DNA of 64,000 bases from Ehretia macrophylla (taxonomy: Eukaryota; Streptophyta; Magnoliopsida; Boraginales; Ehretiaceae), in NCBI GenBank assembly GCA_037974665.1, contig CM075767.1:19112840-19176839 (forward strand), in the 5' to 3' direction. A program made the position numbers and the translations under genes. Positions 1 to 11,200 of the stretch are shown here, piece by piece. The notes below the pieces were generated by a model, which had not been told where the DNA came from, made no database searches, and was given only the letters and a program-made list of their open reading frames with translations. How positions within the stretch are numbered: position 1 is the stretch's first letter; each line of letters opens with the position of its first letter.

Positions 1-581
1 GAGGACCATAATCCTAATATAACTTATAAGTTTTAGATATTTCTAATTTGGTCTCTCATTAAATTAGAAATATCATTACTGTATTTACACATTAATTCCA
101 TGACAATTATACCCATAAGCCTAAACTTAAATCTTAATTAGATCACTTTACTTAGGCTTAATTAATAACATAACACATTTAAATATTTACACGTGTGGTC
201 CTACATGTTGAAATTTTTCAACACAAACTAGTTTTTTATAAATATGATTTTCGAACTTATGAGCAGTTGTCACATGCCACACACTATGGGTAGGTGTCAG
301 CCTTAGAGGCTTTTTTCTATAGTCTTTCGCCCATCTAACAAGATTAACTTGTGAAGAGATTTTTTTGTTTCTTTTCTTGCAAAAGCCAATTGTTGAAGGG
401 TACACAAATTTTATTGTATAAAACTAGTTGTAAGAAGGTTTCAGCTTTCTCCATATATAAGCCAAATCATTGTAACGTTACAAGTGGTTAACCATTAATT
501 TATAAAGTGAAGGAGGTAAGTTCATCGACCCACGTTAAGAAATATTGTTTTGCTAGCTATCTTTGTGCATGATCCCCAACA
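1..581 (+). mobile_element. 3' part of a Copia-type 5' LTR, entering from the left edge
   Basis: The stretch ends in CCCCAACA and is followed at once by a tRNA-iMet-like primer-binding site, so it reads as the 3' portion of a 5' LTR on the plus strand. A TATA-like element (CCATATATAAG) near 451-461 would be the LTR promoter. The LTR start lies outside the window. No gag-pol frame follows, so the element is degraded or truncated after its leader. Confidence 0.5.
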
Positions 582-583
582 AG

Positions 584-595
584 TGGTATTAGAGG
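584..595 (+). other. Primer-binding site of the left-edge Copia element
   Basis: TGGTATTAGAGG lies two bases after the LTR end. It matches the standard plant Copia primer site TGGTATCAGAGC except at a few positions. Confidence 0.5.
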
Positions 596-2191
596 TTGTC
601 ATTGAATATTCCTAGTCACACACGTTAAAACTCATTGAAGCTTGATTGGTTATTGCACTTAGATATGTTGGTTGTTACTATCACCAAATAAATTGTTTTC
701 TTGCTGCTAAAGAAAAAGATTTCTAAGAAGAGGATGCTAGAGTGAGAGAGGTGCTCGCATTCAGTCCTGGTATTTTGTGCTCGGGTGAAAGACAAGAATG
801 GATAGGGACCTGTTGGATGTTTGAGAAGAATTACTTGCATATCTCTATTGTCATGTTTTCTATTGCTGTGTCTTACCATTAGAAAAGGTAGGACTATTCA
901 CTGTTACTGAAGACGTATTTTCATCGAAGTTGAAGAGATGTCAAATGTATTTTCACTTAATATATAGTGGAATAGTAATTGCATGTAAAATAGAAACATC
1001 TAATATCATATATACTATAGTTGTCGAATTGTGAATCGAAATGTCATTTTTTTGAATAGTTATTTTTTTGAATCGTGAATCGAATTGAATTGTGAATCGT
1101 ATTAATTCGATCACAAATTTAAAGCCAGATAATATTTGATAAATTATGTTTCCATTAACAATTTTTAGTTGAAATTCTTCATTTGAATGCATATTAATAT
1201 ATGTTTATGTTACTTTTCTAGGTGGTTCACTACTTCATTTATCTCTAGTAACCGAAACAATTAAATATTAGAAAATAATATTTAAACGTTAGTAGTTTAG
1301 TTTATAAAAAACTAATTGTAACTTAGTTATAAAGACAATAACATTAACAAACTCCAAAGTGGTCCAAGCCTTAAGAAGCATTAACAAAACTTCAAAGTCT
1401 CAAACAATTTTTTATGCCATATAATGTCAAATACCACCGTTTGACCAACAAATTAAACCAAACAAGACTCCAAAAGACCAAAAGCAAAGTCTAACCAACC
1501 TTAAACCAACAAGATTCCAAAAGATAAAAAAAAAACAAAATAATCAGCTAGCGTAGTACCTCAACAAAAAAAAAAAGATCAGCATACAAACTAATAAACA
1601 CACAGCTCACTAATTACAACTTACAAGCTATATTCTTCAGTTCTTCACACGACCAAGAAAATATCTCAAGTCTACCTCTCATCCGTGATCAGCTCACTTA
1701 TAGGCTACAGCTAAGTTCTCTCTCTCTATTTTAATAGTTAGGGCTTTCTATTTTGGGGATTTTGTAGTTGAAAATTGAAAACTTGATAATTAAGTGATAA
1801 ATGATAATATTAATGGGCCTTTTCTGATTTTATTTGTTAAAATTGGGCTGAATTTATTTTACTTTAAAAAATTTGAAGTGGACTTTTTTTTATTTCCTAA
1901 TTTTGAAATATTTTGAGTTTTTTTTTAATTATAGCCCGAATCGCGAACAATTCAGTGAATTGTACTATTCATAGGATTCGCTACAATATACATATACACG
2001 CATAAAACTGAAATCAGGAATATACAAGTAATAGTCGTGCATAGATCTATTAAAAGATGCATGGTATGGTATCACGTTGTTCATATTCATATTAAAAATA
2101 TATTTTGCTTGCTAATTTAGCAAAAAAGAAAAACTTGAAGATAGAGAAAACAAAGCTAAGTAATATATACAATTGTATTCAATTATCTCAA
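596..2191. other. AT-rich stretch without a supported gene
   Basis: No convincing coding region is visible on either strand. Near 1008-1110 and again, inverted, near 1935-1994 there are related motifs built on GAATTGTGAATCG and CGAATCGCGAACAATTC. These could be the ends of a degraded non-autonomous DNA transposon about 1 kb long. No target duplication was found, so this remains a weak suggestion. Confidence 0.3.
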
Positions 2192-2316
2192 TTTTTTTTT
2201 TTTTTTGCTAAGCCAGCAAGGGAAAGGTTTCATTAAAGAATAAAAATTACATAGGTGGATCAAAGACCATTACAAAGAAGAAAACAAAGAAACATCAAAG
2301 TGTAGCTAGTTTGTTA

Positions 2317-2757
2317 AAATAACTGAGGTTTCGTCCTAAAACCAATTGATTTCAAGTGGAGTAGTCCATGATCTTATTAAGTGGTCTAAGAGTTTTTTAT
2401 TTTTTGAAATAGGACAAGTGTTATATTCTAACACTTTCTCCACGTAAAAGATTGAACACTCGTGGGTCTAATTCTTGATATGGATCACATTTGTAAGATT
2501 GAGAACACGTGGGACACACTTGGAAGATTAAAGATACTTTGAACATGACACACACGAAAGATTGAACACAAGTGGATTTGATTTGGGATGGATCAAACGC
2601 AAATAAATATGACTAGACCAAGGGTCCAGCTCTGATACCATGATAACTGAGGTTCCATCCTAAAATCAATTGGTGCCAAGTAGAATAATCCAAAATCTTA
2701 TTAAGTGGTTTAAAAGTTTTTGATTTTTTAATATTGTACAAGTGTTATATTTTAACA
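2317..2757 (-). mobile_element. TRIM (miniature LTR retrotransposon)
   Basis: Two direct repeats of about 117 bp (2317-2433 and 2641-2757) share AACTGAGGTT, CTTATTAAGTGG and ACAAGTGTTATATT and end in TAACA. Directly inside the right repeat, 2629-2640 is the exact complement of the plant primer site TGGTATCAGAGC, so the element points to the minus strand. A purine-rich tract (minus strand GTGGAGAAAG) abuts the left repeat. The roughly 200-bp interior has no coding capacity. No target duplication is evident. Confidence 0.75.
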
Positions 2758-2946
2758 ACGTCTAAGAGAGAAGTACATTGAGGCAAGAGACTAGTAGAAA
2801 CAAGCAACAAGGCCCTAGTAGTAAGCGAACTAGAGTAGCACTCTCCCGGATCAATACGCATGCCAACAAAGACGTTATGAAGAGACCCCGAGAGGTCTAG
2901 CGGTTCTTAGGGAGGTGAGCAATTGGAAGTCTCAATAGCGGAAAGT

Positions 2947-3159
2947 TCAATGGATTCTAAAGAGTGATATTTGTCGGCCAATTTTGAGGATGTAGGACCG
3001 TTCGATAGTTGAGGATACTCCTATCTTCTTGGAACGACATGTTGAGGCAGTGTGACCAAGTAACTTGCATAAAGTGCATTTAGATGGCTTGCAAGCATAT
3101 TCAATCTCAACTTCTATGATACAACCATTTGGGAACTTGACATACATCACATTTGGCAA
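2947..3159 (-). pseudogene. LINE ORF1 zinc-knuckle fragment
   Basis: The 70-residue open stretch carries the CCHC knuckle CTLCKLLGHTASTC preceded by a basic, cysteine-containing segment (CKPSKC). It is the nucleic-acid-binding part of a plant LINE ORF1 protein or a related DUF4283 protein. Upstream pieces in other frames (about 3575-3787) show the rest of the domain is frameshifted. This is not an independent host gene. Confidence 0.55.
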
Positions 3160-3996
3160 GTGCTATTCAAGATTCATTTCCACACAAACTCTAGCATATC
3201 CCAGATGAGATCGTGAGGCAATTTTCAAGTCCATTTGGATACGGAAACCAATGATGCTAGCAACATAATGGAAGCCAAGTTGAGTCTAGAGCTAGGTCGA
3301 GAGGAATGTTCCTAAGCTTGAGCCACATTGACAGTCATTCACTTAAGAAATTGATAAGTTGTAAATTTGGCTCCCACTTTCTGAAGAGCAACGATAAAAG
3401 ATTTATATGTCATAATTGTTTGAGAACAAGATTACAAAACTTTTCATTATCAAGTCAAAATATAAAGAGACCATTATCCATGTATTGAATCTCGACTTCC
3501 CAAAGTCTTTCCATTGCAAATCCGTACCATATTCTTGATGAGAAAGAAGGTTGGGGGTTTACCAATAAATTTACCTACCAAGGAACATTTTCAAAGTCGG
3601 GAACCTTCATCATAGACATCCGAAGTGGGAGAGGCAACTTTCTTACCCTTAATGATCTCGGCTTGGAAATAAATAAGGTTGAGGTTGGTGCTCGATTTAG
3701 GCATGAAGGAAGCTTTCCAATTTGAAGCCATAGGCCTTGGACCCAAATTGATGGAGGTACATTGAAGAAGTGGGAAATGATCTTCAACGATAAAAAATTA
3801 GAGCACTAACATCCGGTTTGTAAAAGAGTTTCTTGGCTGGCCAGCTAGAGTTTCTTTATGCTGAGCCAAGTATCTTTGGTCTGCCGAAACATGGGCAACA
3901 TGTTGGTCACAACTTATCCTTCAATTATCTTTAACTTATTAATACATAAAGCTAATAGGATAGAAAACAAACTCAAAAACTTTTTATTCCAAATAC

Positions 3997-4308
3997 AGGT
4001 CACAACTTACATTTCTCTGTTTATTTTATTCTATTTTCAAGTAGAAATCTCAAATTCTAGGTACAAAAAATTATTCTCAATGACTTCCACAAAATTACAT
4101 TTTATTGGCAAAAATATGATAATGAACCAAGAAGGACTATACAATATAAATCAAACATTAACACGATTGACAAGCACTAAGTAAATGATTTTTTCAAGCT
4201 TCACCTTGGAATGAGTATACCCATCGTCGCCCTTATATATCATATTTAATACTCAAGTCAAATTGTCAATTCGCTTAAGGAATGGCATTGGAACAAGAAG
4301 GGGGTGAA
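3997..4308 (-). pseudogene. Terpene synthase pseudo-exon, 3' half (end of last exon and 3' UTR)
   Basis: This segment matches the end of the last exon and the 3' flank of the terpene synthase at 16301. Shared pieces include GGTAAATGATTTTTTCAAGC, CCTTGGAATGAGTATACCCA and TTGTCAATTCG. Relative to the intact copy, a CGA codon after the IDNLT motif has become TGA, a premature stop. The other half of the exon continues at 13577, beyond the inserted Copia element. GTGAA at 4304-4308 is the left target-site duplication. It is a dead tandem duplicate of the terpene synthase locus. Confidence 0.9.
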
Positions 4309-4901
4309 TGTTAGAAAATTTCAAATTATGGGCTATTACTAATTGAATATTTTGTTATTTTTTTAAAAAAAATGGGATGGGGTTGACCAGTAAAATCCAA
4401 AGCATAATTTATAGTGATCTACTCCAGTTGGACTTAAGTCCGTCTCATGGATATTATTTTATTTAGTAGTGTGGTATACAAAGTGTAGTGCTTGTTTTAA
4501 TATTAGGGTAGCTTCATAGGGGGACCTAATACAGTTTTTAGTTTGCGCCCTCTCTCCCATCCAGAATACTGATAATCTATAAATAATACGCTATCGGGGT
4601 TGGCTTGCCCCATTGAGAGCCACAATACAGAAGTTGGAGAGGGAGAGGGAGAGAGAACACCTAATTTAGGCGTGTCTACCATAACACGGGGCTTAAGTTT
4701 TCATGCAGGATTATGATTTCTTTAGGAGATGCCTACAACAAATAAATGTACATGACATGGATTTACGATATGTTTCAAATATCAAGGTTGATATGTAATT
4801 TCAATGGTTTCATATAAAGGTATGCTTCCGATTTAATCAACTTAATTATATTAATTGCAGCATTGTTTTATTTTCTAGTATTAGATTCTTTAATTCTAAC
4901 A
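4309..4901 (+). repeat. 5' LTR of the 4309-13576 element
   Basis: 593 bp, TG...CA ends. It aligns along its length with 13005-13576, for example at AATTTATAGTGATC and GGGTTGGCTTGCCCCATT. Confidence 0.9.
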
Positions 4902-4903
4902 AG

Positions 4904-4916
4904 TGGTATCAGAGCC
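4904..4916 (+). other. Primer-binding site (tRNA-iMet type)
   Basis: TGGTATCAGAGCC, two bases after the 5' LTR. It is the canonical plant Copia first-strand primer site. Confidence 0.9.
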
Positions 4917-6702
4917 ACTAATATCATAATCAAAACCTGCATAAAGAAATTTTATTTCATGGTCAATTGACTAGTTGACATGATTCTTGTATCGTCTGTG
5001 TGAATCATTGATATGTTGTGTTATTGTCACGCCCCCAAAATCAACTTAGGCGAACCTTGGGAACGAGACTGTCGCGTACTAATAAGGAACGACCTTCCTA
5101 AATGCGCAAGGCGCTAAACAAATATTAAACTAGAAACCACAATAGTAAATGAGTGGCAAATCATCAGAGCATCTAAACCAATTCAAATACAGCGAAATTA
5201 ACTCTCCGAGTTCAATAAATAAAATGTCCAACATAAGTAATCTCTTACATGGTCTTAACCAAGAGTAGAATCATAATCCAACGTCTAAATAAAAAAAATA
5301 AATTGTCATAGCTAAGAATCTAAATTTCTTATTCAATCTCTCGTCAAAGCGATTTCTATCACAAGTAATAGCCAATGTCTATTTCCCACCTTCTGCAAAG
5401 AAAATCATTTTTTACAAAAATGAGACACAAATCTCAGTAAGTGGAGATCCCCAAGAAAACCTCTTGAGACCTTTAAAATATTCGTATATGTCACAATAAT
5501 TCTTTTTGTCAAAAATCATTAAATGCCATGATTCATAAATATTTCATTGTTCATGCTAAAACCGACACTTTATGCCCAAAGTCATGAAAATTCATGCAAA
5601 AATAAACTCATATGTAAAATGTTTAGAAAACTCGAATATCAATAGTTTGAGTCCAATACAAAAGGTCCAAAGAGGTAGCTGTGGCTACAGGCGGGTAGCA
5701 CCGTTCTGACGCAGTGTGGTTTGATAGGCACAAAACCACCAAAAGCCCCCAAAAGTTTCTGATTCTTATGATAGTACACCACCTCAGAGATATTGGTGTA
5801 TAACCCCCACCAACAGGGTCCTAAAAATTGGTGTTTAACCCCATCAATAGGTCTTGAATTCACAGCTATTTCAAAGTCTTTAGTATCAAACTTTTCAAAA
5901 TATTTTCAATACTCACATGATGTTTAGAACCAATGTCAAAAGGGTCAAAATACTTTCATAAAATATCTTAAAATCAACCTAAAATTTAGTCCCAATGTTT
6001 TGTTTCGATTCCTAAAATCATGTGTTTCAATAAATTCCAAAATACAAAAACATGTCTAATGTGACTTTAAATTCTCAAAACCATTTACTGCACTTAAATC
6101 CATAAGAGGCCATGCAAAACAATCACTAAAAATCTTTCATGCATTTTTAGAGCTCAGTTATACCAAATTTTTGAAAACTATAAACGAATAACAATTAAAA
6201 ACTATACTTAAAATGTATGAAGCTAAAATTGTCATTAAATAGAAGAGGAGAAAAAAAAACATTTTCTTTGTCTTTTGCAGAAGCCAAGGCCACTGCCGAC
6301 TGTGGCCTTTTTGTTTAATCAACCATTTACTTGGTAGCCACTGTTCACGTGAACAGTGGCTATGAAACCTTTATGTATTTTTCAGGAGTTGTCAAAGCAT
6401 GTATGTTACTGCTCAAAAGCCTTTTTTGTTTAAAAGCTTTTTTTTTTTTTTTTGGCTAAGCCAGTAAGAAAATTTCATTCAACATCATAAACATTGGTTA
6501 CATTTATAAAATTCAACACAAAAACCTATTCCTACTCAAGAATAGCATTAATTTTCTAATAAGTACAAAGGGCTCAGTTACTACTAGTATTCTTAAATTT
6601 TTTTCCCGAGAGCATTTTCAATCTAATTGTCTCACTAATTTTTGCAACAAGTTGTTCTTCCGTCGAGGTGCCATTACCTAAGAGTCTACTATTCCGCTCG
6701 CT

Positions 6703-6984
6703 CTAAAGATAGTAGATGTAAGCAGGAAAAGCTATTTTGAGGATGTCAGCTTTGATAGTCTTCTTCTTGCAACCTTTGATGATGTAGTGAAGGGTATAGT
6801 CCCTACGTATGCTACCAACAGTTGCCTTAGCAAATTTAATACACCTTCTCCAAATTCTTCTACTGAATGTGCATTCAAAAAAGATGTGATCACGTGTCTC
6901 CATCACCATATGACAAAGCACACATCGATCATCAATTTGAATATCCCATCCAACAAGTCTAGCTTTCGTTGGTAATCTATCCAA
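6703..6984 (-). pseudogene. LINE zf-RVT (reverse transcriptase zinc-binding) fragment
   Basis: RLPTKARLVGWDIQIDD leads into a CVLC...H...FFEC pattern, the zinc-binding domain found after the reverse transcriptase of plant LINEs. It continues the domain order of the preceding fragments and lies just before the element's 3' end. Confidence 0.85.
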
Positions 6985-7032
6985 GATGGCTAACCAAGAA
7001 CAGAAGCAATGTTTAGGGATACGAGGGTTTTT

Positions 7033-7533
7033 TCATAGAAGAAAGTCCCATTCCACCTTCACATGCCTTTCTCTAATAGCCTCCCAGGTGAAAGCAGTTG
7101 AGAATTTACCATTAGATCCAAGGGTCCAGGTAATAATGTCATTATGTTCATTGCTCAAGGGTAAAGAAAGACCGGCATTAAGATCTGCCAATTGTCTTGG
7201 CCAATGCCAGTTACCATTGCGAATAACATCACGAACCTTACTTTGTAGGCCAAGCCGAGAAGCATAGATGGCGGAAGCATTTACAGCATTATTCAAACAG
7301 CCATTTGGGTGCCACCAATCCCACCAGAGGAATGTATCCTTACCATTTCCTATTTTATACCGGATGAACTGAAATGCTAGATTCCGGAACCCTACAATTT
7401 TCCTCCAAGCCCATGAGGCATTCTTAGGAATATCAACACTCCAAATAGAATTATTTTTCAGAAGCACAATGTTGACCCAAGAGCCCCAAAGAGATTCTCT
7501 ATCAGAGTAAGCATGCCAGAACTGTTTTAGCAC
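7033..7533 (-). pseudogene. LINE ORF2 region between reverse transcriptase and zf-RVT
   Basis: About 166 residues in one frame, with tryptophan-rich motifs typical of this part of plant LINE ORF2 (IGNGKDTFLWWDWWHP, ITWTLGSNGKFST). It continues the 7527-7733 fragment in another frame, and the zf-RVT segment follows at lower coordinates. Confidence 0.8.
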
Positions 7534-7733
7534 AGCAACTTTGTTAACATCTTCAAGGTTTCTGAGCCCAAGTCATCCTTCATCTGTTGGTCTGCAAATG
7601 AGAGCCATGAATTCACCCAGCTTTTTGTTCTAGCCATCATTTTCTGACAAAGAGAATCATAATCAGTGTTTTTGATTCTACCAGTGATGAGCGGCACACC
7701 CAAATATCTAACAGGCAGGTTCCCCTTTTCCAT
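7527..7733 (-). pseudogene. LINE reverse transcriptase C-terminal fragment
   Basis: The open stretch contains LPVRYLGVPLITGR, KMMARTKSWVNSWLSFA and related residues, the end of the palm/thumb region of plant non-LTR reverse transcriptases. The catalytic FADD box would lie further upstream and is absent because the element is truncated. Confidence 0.8.
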
Positions 7734-8270
7734 GTTGAGAATGTCGCATATGAGCTGCTTGATGTGGGGGGGAGTATCAGCATTCTTCGAATGCCCCCTT
7801 TAGAGGGCAATAAGATTTCTACGACGGATATGAAAAATTATCTTTGTTTTAAAATTAAGCTGCACATGCAATTTCCTTCAAGAGATCCAACACATCAAAT
7901 ACTCTAGTTTGAGTCCTTGTCAAAGCATACGAGATATTCATAACACAATTCATATAATCACATATATATACCATATAATCCAAGATATCTTTGAAGATGA
8001 GGATCAAACCACTTACCTTTTGACATATTAAGTCTAAATCTCTAGATATTCCTAATTTTTTGATCACAAACTTCCAAGAATGTTTCTTATATTTTGCAAA
8101 TAGTTTACGAGTTAAGAACGTTTTACAGATGACTTTAGGTTAGAAATAGACTTATAGAGCTAGGCTTAAATACTTATCAAGAGGCCTAGTCCAAGAAAAA
8201 TAAATTTCTATTATGTTAATCCAATAAACGTAAGGTCAGTTAAGTGGGGCTCAAAATATGGGGCGTTACA

Positions 8271-11200
8271 GTTATTCTTCTTTGTTCGTAAAAGTTTGAT
8301 TCTCCACATATTAATATGTTATTAATTCAATGATTCAAGCCTGGTCTTGTTGCATATAATTAGCGATGTCATCTGTTTTTGTTGAATCATGGCTATTTCA
8401 TCTTGTGTTCATAAATCTTAAGCTAATTTGATTTAGCTACCTGAAGGTGACAATTGCTAGAAAATTTTAGATTACTTTTTTTTTTCTTTTTTTCCTTTCT
8501 GAACTAGTAAGGATATGGATGCACTGTCCTCTGTTCGGGAATTAAATTGGCAGATAGCGTGATGGGTTATTAGTAGAACCTCAGTAACTTCCATGCTTGG
8601 ATTCAAGTATTAATCATAACTAGCTACCTCCAAGACTCTTTTTAGATACTGCTCGTTAAGTCGACTAATCCTGCCTCTTTAATTCAATGCATAAGATACT
8701 TTAATAATTCCTCTTCTTTTCACTCCGGTTGGATCTGTGCATTGCTATCTGAATTTTAGAGACTGAAAAGCTCCTCGATCTTTCTAATATAAAAGCACTA
8801 TACAACCCATATATCAGACTTGAATATATAGTCAAGAGGATTAACGAACTTGCTACTGGTACTCTCTTTGTGAGAGTGATGTTAGTGGTTCAGGCAAAGC
8901 CGAAAATTCTTTTAGTCTAAGGTTTCTGGCTGGTTGCTTTGGAAACAAGAATACATTTTTTCCGTAGTAGTCTCACCTCTTGCTAACTTAATGCAGCTAT
9001 CAAGTTGACACTCTTTTTATGCTAAAGTTGTGAGATTCCATCTAATTGGCCATTTGAGTTTAGTTCTATTTCAGCTTAATGTAATGGTAAATAATAATTT
9101 AAATGTGGAAAATTATGATTTTTAAAGAAGCATGATAAACGGGATTCCAGTGGACGCTTTAGACTTCTTTAATGCTATTGTATTGTGCGAATCTCCAAAG
9201 GAACAACATTAGAGGTCGACGTGGACGTCATTTTTATCTGTTATTTCAACTAATATTTATGTCACAAATTTTGTCAAAAGTGTTTGCTTGCACTTCCAGA
9301 TAATATAGATTCATTGAAAATAAAGGCTGGCCACTCTTATGGAGTGACTTAACTTAGAATTGCCTCTGTATATTGTTTTAAGCAATAAGTTTTTTATTCG
9401 TGGGATAAAGCTTCTACTGATGAAACAATATTGAAGCAATACTTATAAAGATATATGATGCTTGGGGAAAATTATTGTATCAAATTTCATGCGTATAAAA
9501 CTAGTATTTAAGTCTAGTCCATGTGACAATTGTGCTACTGTTATATGGCACATGCGGTTTCTCGTCTGTTTGATTACCTGTTGTTACTTGTCAGATATTA
9601 TATATGGGATTAACTCTTTTAACGTGGTCAAACAGTTTAGATATAAATTAAGGAAACTTCCATTCTTTTGCATACTAGCTTGATTATCAATCTACTTGAC
9701 TGGTAGTATGCATACACAGTATAGTGTTAAGTTATGATGCATGCTTTATACTTGAACTTAATTTTTGAATTAGTTGATCACCAATATAAAGTTATATACA
9801 GCTCCTTGATCAAAGGTGATATTGTCCTAGTTAAATAATCTTGTGATCGATGTTGATGGTTACACCGAAGTGGGCTCTATGTTGGTTTACAAATTATTTG
9901 TTAAGGATCCTAGGATGTTAGCTATATGTCATTGTCTTTCCGAAAGGGGTAGTTGTGTGTATTGGTTTAAGGGAAATGGAAGTGGCAGTTAGGGTTATTT
10001 TATATGACTTTAGAGGTATTTATATGCCCAAAAGAAATAGATTCTTTTAGAGTTGTCTCACTATTTCACTTGAGTGGGAGGTTGATGTTGTATGTTGTGT
10101 GTTCTGCCCGAAGGAGAATATGAAGTGATACATTTGTACTCTCATGAGGATGTTGTTGTTAAAATTTATCAACTTCTTAATGATGTCATTATTTTAGATT
10201 TCTATTACGTCTTGATGTCATTATTTTAGATTTCTATTACGGCTAGCAACATTCTTATGAAGGATCAATATGTTTAATTGAGATCATGACTGACAATAAT
10301 TATATTTCAGTGGTTACACAATATGAGTGTTATCAATTTTGATTTTATTATGAGGTCTCTATCAAGTTAATTTTATTTAAAAGAAAATTTGAGATCCTCT
10401 AAGCTATTAAAATTTGTAAGATTGTAAAGTTACCTGAGGTGTTTGTTATATTCTATATGAAAATGCTTATTGGCTTCTTACCATGTATCAAGAGGACGAA
10501 TTCTATATGTGGAATTATAAATCATTTTATTTTGTGCAGATATAAAATTTATCAAGTTTGTTTTAGACCTATAACTGTGAAGGCAAGGTAAGGTTGATAA
10601 TATATACGTCGCTCTAGTTTATGTAAAGACTCTCCATGAATTATATTTGAAGGTACATGGAACCTTTTTCAATAATATAGAAGTTTTCATTAGTCCTAGT
10701 TGGTATCTTCATGAGCCTATACAAGGGACTTGCCACAAAAGGTTATTCATAAAGCCTTGAAAGATTTCCAATAAGGATTCTAGGACGTCTTGTTTTTCGT
10801 AGAGGAAATTTTTTTTTTTTTTGGATTAGGATGGGTAACTTAGCCGAAGCTGGTTATCGAATGTGGTTCATAAGTAATCCAATAAGGATTCTGGGATAGT
10901 TTACTTCTTGTAGTAACTTTTAAGAAGTAAGAGTGAATAGTAAGGGAATAATTTTTTATAAAACCTTGCTTGCTTAAAAGTGTTATCCTTCTATGACTAT
11001 ACTCTATTATATATGTGGTTTTTCTTAAAGGTGTTTGTATGCACATTAGAGTCAATAAAGTGGGAGAAGTTATAATTGGAATGTTGAAGGCAAGTTCATG
11101 TTGTGTGCATTATTTTTGCTCAATGGTAAAATTTTAATTGACATTTAAAGTTGTTCTTATTATTGCACATTATACTTGCATTCAAGGACGATCATGGAAG

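Larger units (their letters stand above)
2192..3850 (-). mobile_element. LINE remnant (ORF1 with zinc knuckle) interrupted by a TRIM
   Basis: A T-run at 2192-2206, read as the poly(A) tail of a minus-strand retroposon, is followed by a 3' segment (GCTAAGCCAGCAAG) shared with the LINE at 6438. From about 2947 to 3800 the minus strand encodes pieces of a LINE ORF1-type protein. These include a zinc knuckle (CTLCKLLGHTASTC) and an upstream segment with PPSIWVQ. This resembles the DUF4283/zf-CCHC_4 arrangement of plant LINEs. No endonuclease or reverse transcriptase is visible, so the copy is internally deleted as well as frameshifted. Confidence 0.6.
6438..7800 (-). mobile_element. 5'-truncated LINE (reverse transcriptase C-terminus and zf-RVT)
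   Basis: A T-run at 6438-6453 marks the poly(A) tail of a minus-strand insertion. The 3' untranslated segment GGCTAAGCCAG is shared with the LINE at 2192. Coding pieces run from about 7790 down to 6703 in broken frames. There is no 5' region, so this is a typical target-primed truncation inside the Gypsy solo LTR. Confidence 0.85.
5025..8270 (-). mobile_element. Gypsy-type solo LTR nested in the Copia element, itself carrying a LINE
   Basis: The ends are TGTCACGCCCCC and GGGGCGTTACA, and a perfect 5-bp duplication (GTTAT at 5020-5024 and 8271-8275) flanks it. No second LTR or internal coding region exists, so a solo LTR formed by recombination is the simplest reading. Subtracting the LINE at 6438-7800 leaves about 1.9 kb, a normal length for this class. 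The 5' sequence is related to the fragment at 57571 (shared GGAACGAGA block). Orientation is inferred from the TGTAACGCCCC start on the minus strand. Confidence 0.75.

Noticed and set aside
7855-8067. A 70-codon open stretch on the minus strand
   Set aside because: It lies in the Gypsy solo LTR beyond the LINE and has no recognisable domain.
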